NCBI GenBank assembly: GCA_018665625.1
Contig: JABJCF010000216.1
Span: forward strand, 1-5,030
Source of the DNA: Nitrospina sp.
GTDB lineage: Bacteria; Nitrospinota; Nitrospinia; Nitrospinales; VA-1
Reading direction: 5' to 3'
Length of the DNA stretch: 5,030 bases
The position numbers were made by a program, and so were the translations under genes. The notes under the pieces were generated by a model. That model searched no databases, was not told the DNA's origin, and worked only from the letters and a program-made list of their open reading frames with translations. Below are positions 4,816 to 5,030 of the stretch, one piece after another. Numbering within the stretch: position 1 is the first letter of the stretch; each line of letters opens with the position of its first letter.

Positions 4816-5030
4816 TTTGAGAGACTCCCTGTTTCACGAAATGTTTTGGCTCTTTGCATTCTTTCCTGTTTATCGTCAGTCATTAAATCCTGCCACTCTT
4901 TTTCCACCTGATCCGAATCTTCGTCCACCATTTTCAATTCAGGTTGGCTCTTTCCTAGCGAACGACGAATCCAAAGTCCCATGTTGTGCGGTTTGACTTT
5001 ATCCTCACATACAAAACGACACAGTCCACA
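4812..5030 (-). CDS. Iron-sulfur protein, C-terminal 72 residues (partial)
   Basis: The frame is open at the right edge and ends at TGA 4814-4812, overlapping the flavoprotein start. The first visible residues are CGLCRFVCE, that is C-x2-C-x3-C. This is the tail of a ferredoxin-type C-x2-C-x2-C-x3-C 4Fe-4S motif whose first Cys would lie just past the edge. The usual Pro after the last Cys is Glu here. A basic segment (KVKPHNMGLWIRR) and then a charged, probably helical tail follow, with no further cysteine, so this cluster is the last in the protein. Together with the coupled flavoprotein it is likely the electron-transfer subunit, feeding electrons to or from FAD. Whether it is SdhB-like, HdrC-like or a small ferredoxin cannot be told from this fragment. 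Confidence 0.85.
   Translation of the reverse strand, partial: CGLCRFVCEDKVKPHNMGLWIRRSLGKSQPELKMVDEDSDQVEKEWQDLMTDDKQERMQRAKTFRETGSLSK

Overview
The window looks like ordinary bacterial chromosome of moderate, slightly AT-leaning base composition. It carries a YajC/SecDF-type secretion gene, a two-component receiver protein, a sigma-28 (FliA)-type promoter driving a small motility-family protein, and an operon for a soluble fumarate-reductase-like flavoprotein. Together these suggest a flagellated, probably Gram-negative bacterium. The flavoprotein subfamily is the kind found in anaerobes and in organisms with reductive or branched TCA reactions. A Nitrospinota-like or former 'deltaproteobacterial' origin is possible, but that is only a guess from protein style.

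Layout, left to right. (1) Positions 1-303, minus: N-terminal 101 codons of yajC, cut by the left edge, with a recognisable sigma-70-type promoter at 401-429. (2) Positions 304-674: mostly non-coding; it holds the yajC promoter and leader, a tandem 11-bp repeat, a G-rich inverted repeat, a minus-strand terminator (501-534) and a short 9-bp x3 repeat (624-650). (3) Positions 675-1226, minus: an exported protein of unknown function. (4) Positions 1227-1448: divergent promoter region with a perfect 12-bp palindrome and a TATAAT box. (5) Positions 1449-2231, plus: a receiver-PAS response regulator with no DNA-binding or kinase output. (6) Positions 2305-2331: a near-consensus sigma-28 promoter in front of a 60-residue YjfB-like putative motility protein (2369-2551), followed by an intrinsic terminator (2608-2646) lying inside the 3' end of the opposing gene. 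(7) Positions 5030-2579, minus: the C-terminal end of an iron-sulfur protein, a 552-residue FAD flavoprotein overlapping it by an ATGA junction, and a membrane-anchored NERD-like protein 14 bp further on.

How the genes work together: the iron-sulfur protein and flavoprotein are almost certainly translationally coupled subunits of one redox enzyme (fumarate/succinate type). The NERD-like protein may simply ride on that transcript. The small motility protein is its own transcription unit, and its promoter ties it to the flagellar late-gene regulon. The most notable signals are the sigma-28 promoter (which also moves the start of the small gene from 2315 to 2369), the convergent terminator embedded in coding sequence, the NERD domain lacking two of its usual catalytic residues, and the flavoprotein lacking the covalent-FAD histidine. 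I see no CRISPR array, tRNA, rRNA, insertion sequence or prophage, and nothing that clearly forms a new multi-gene system.
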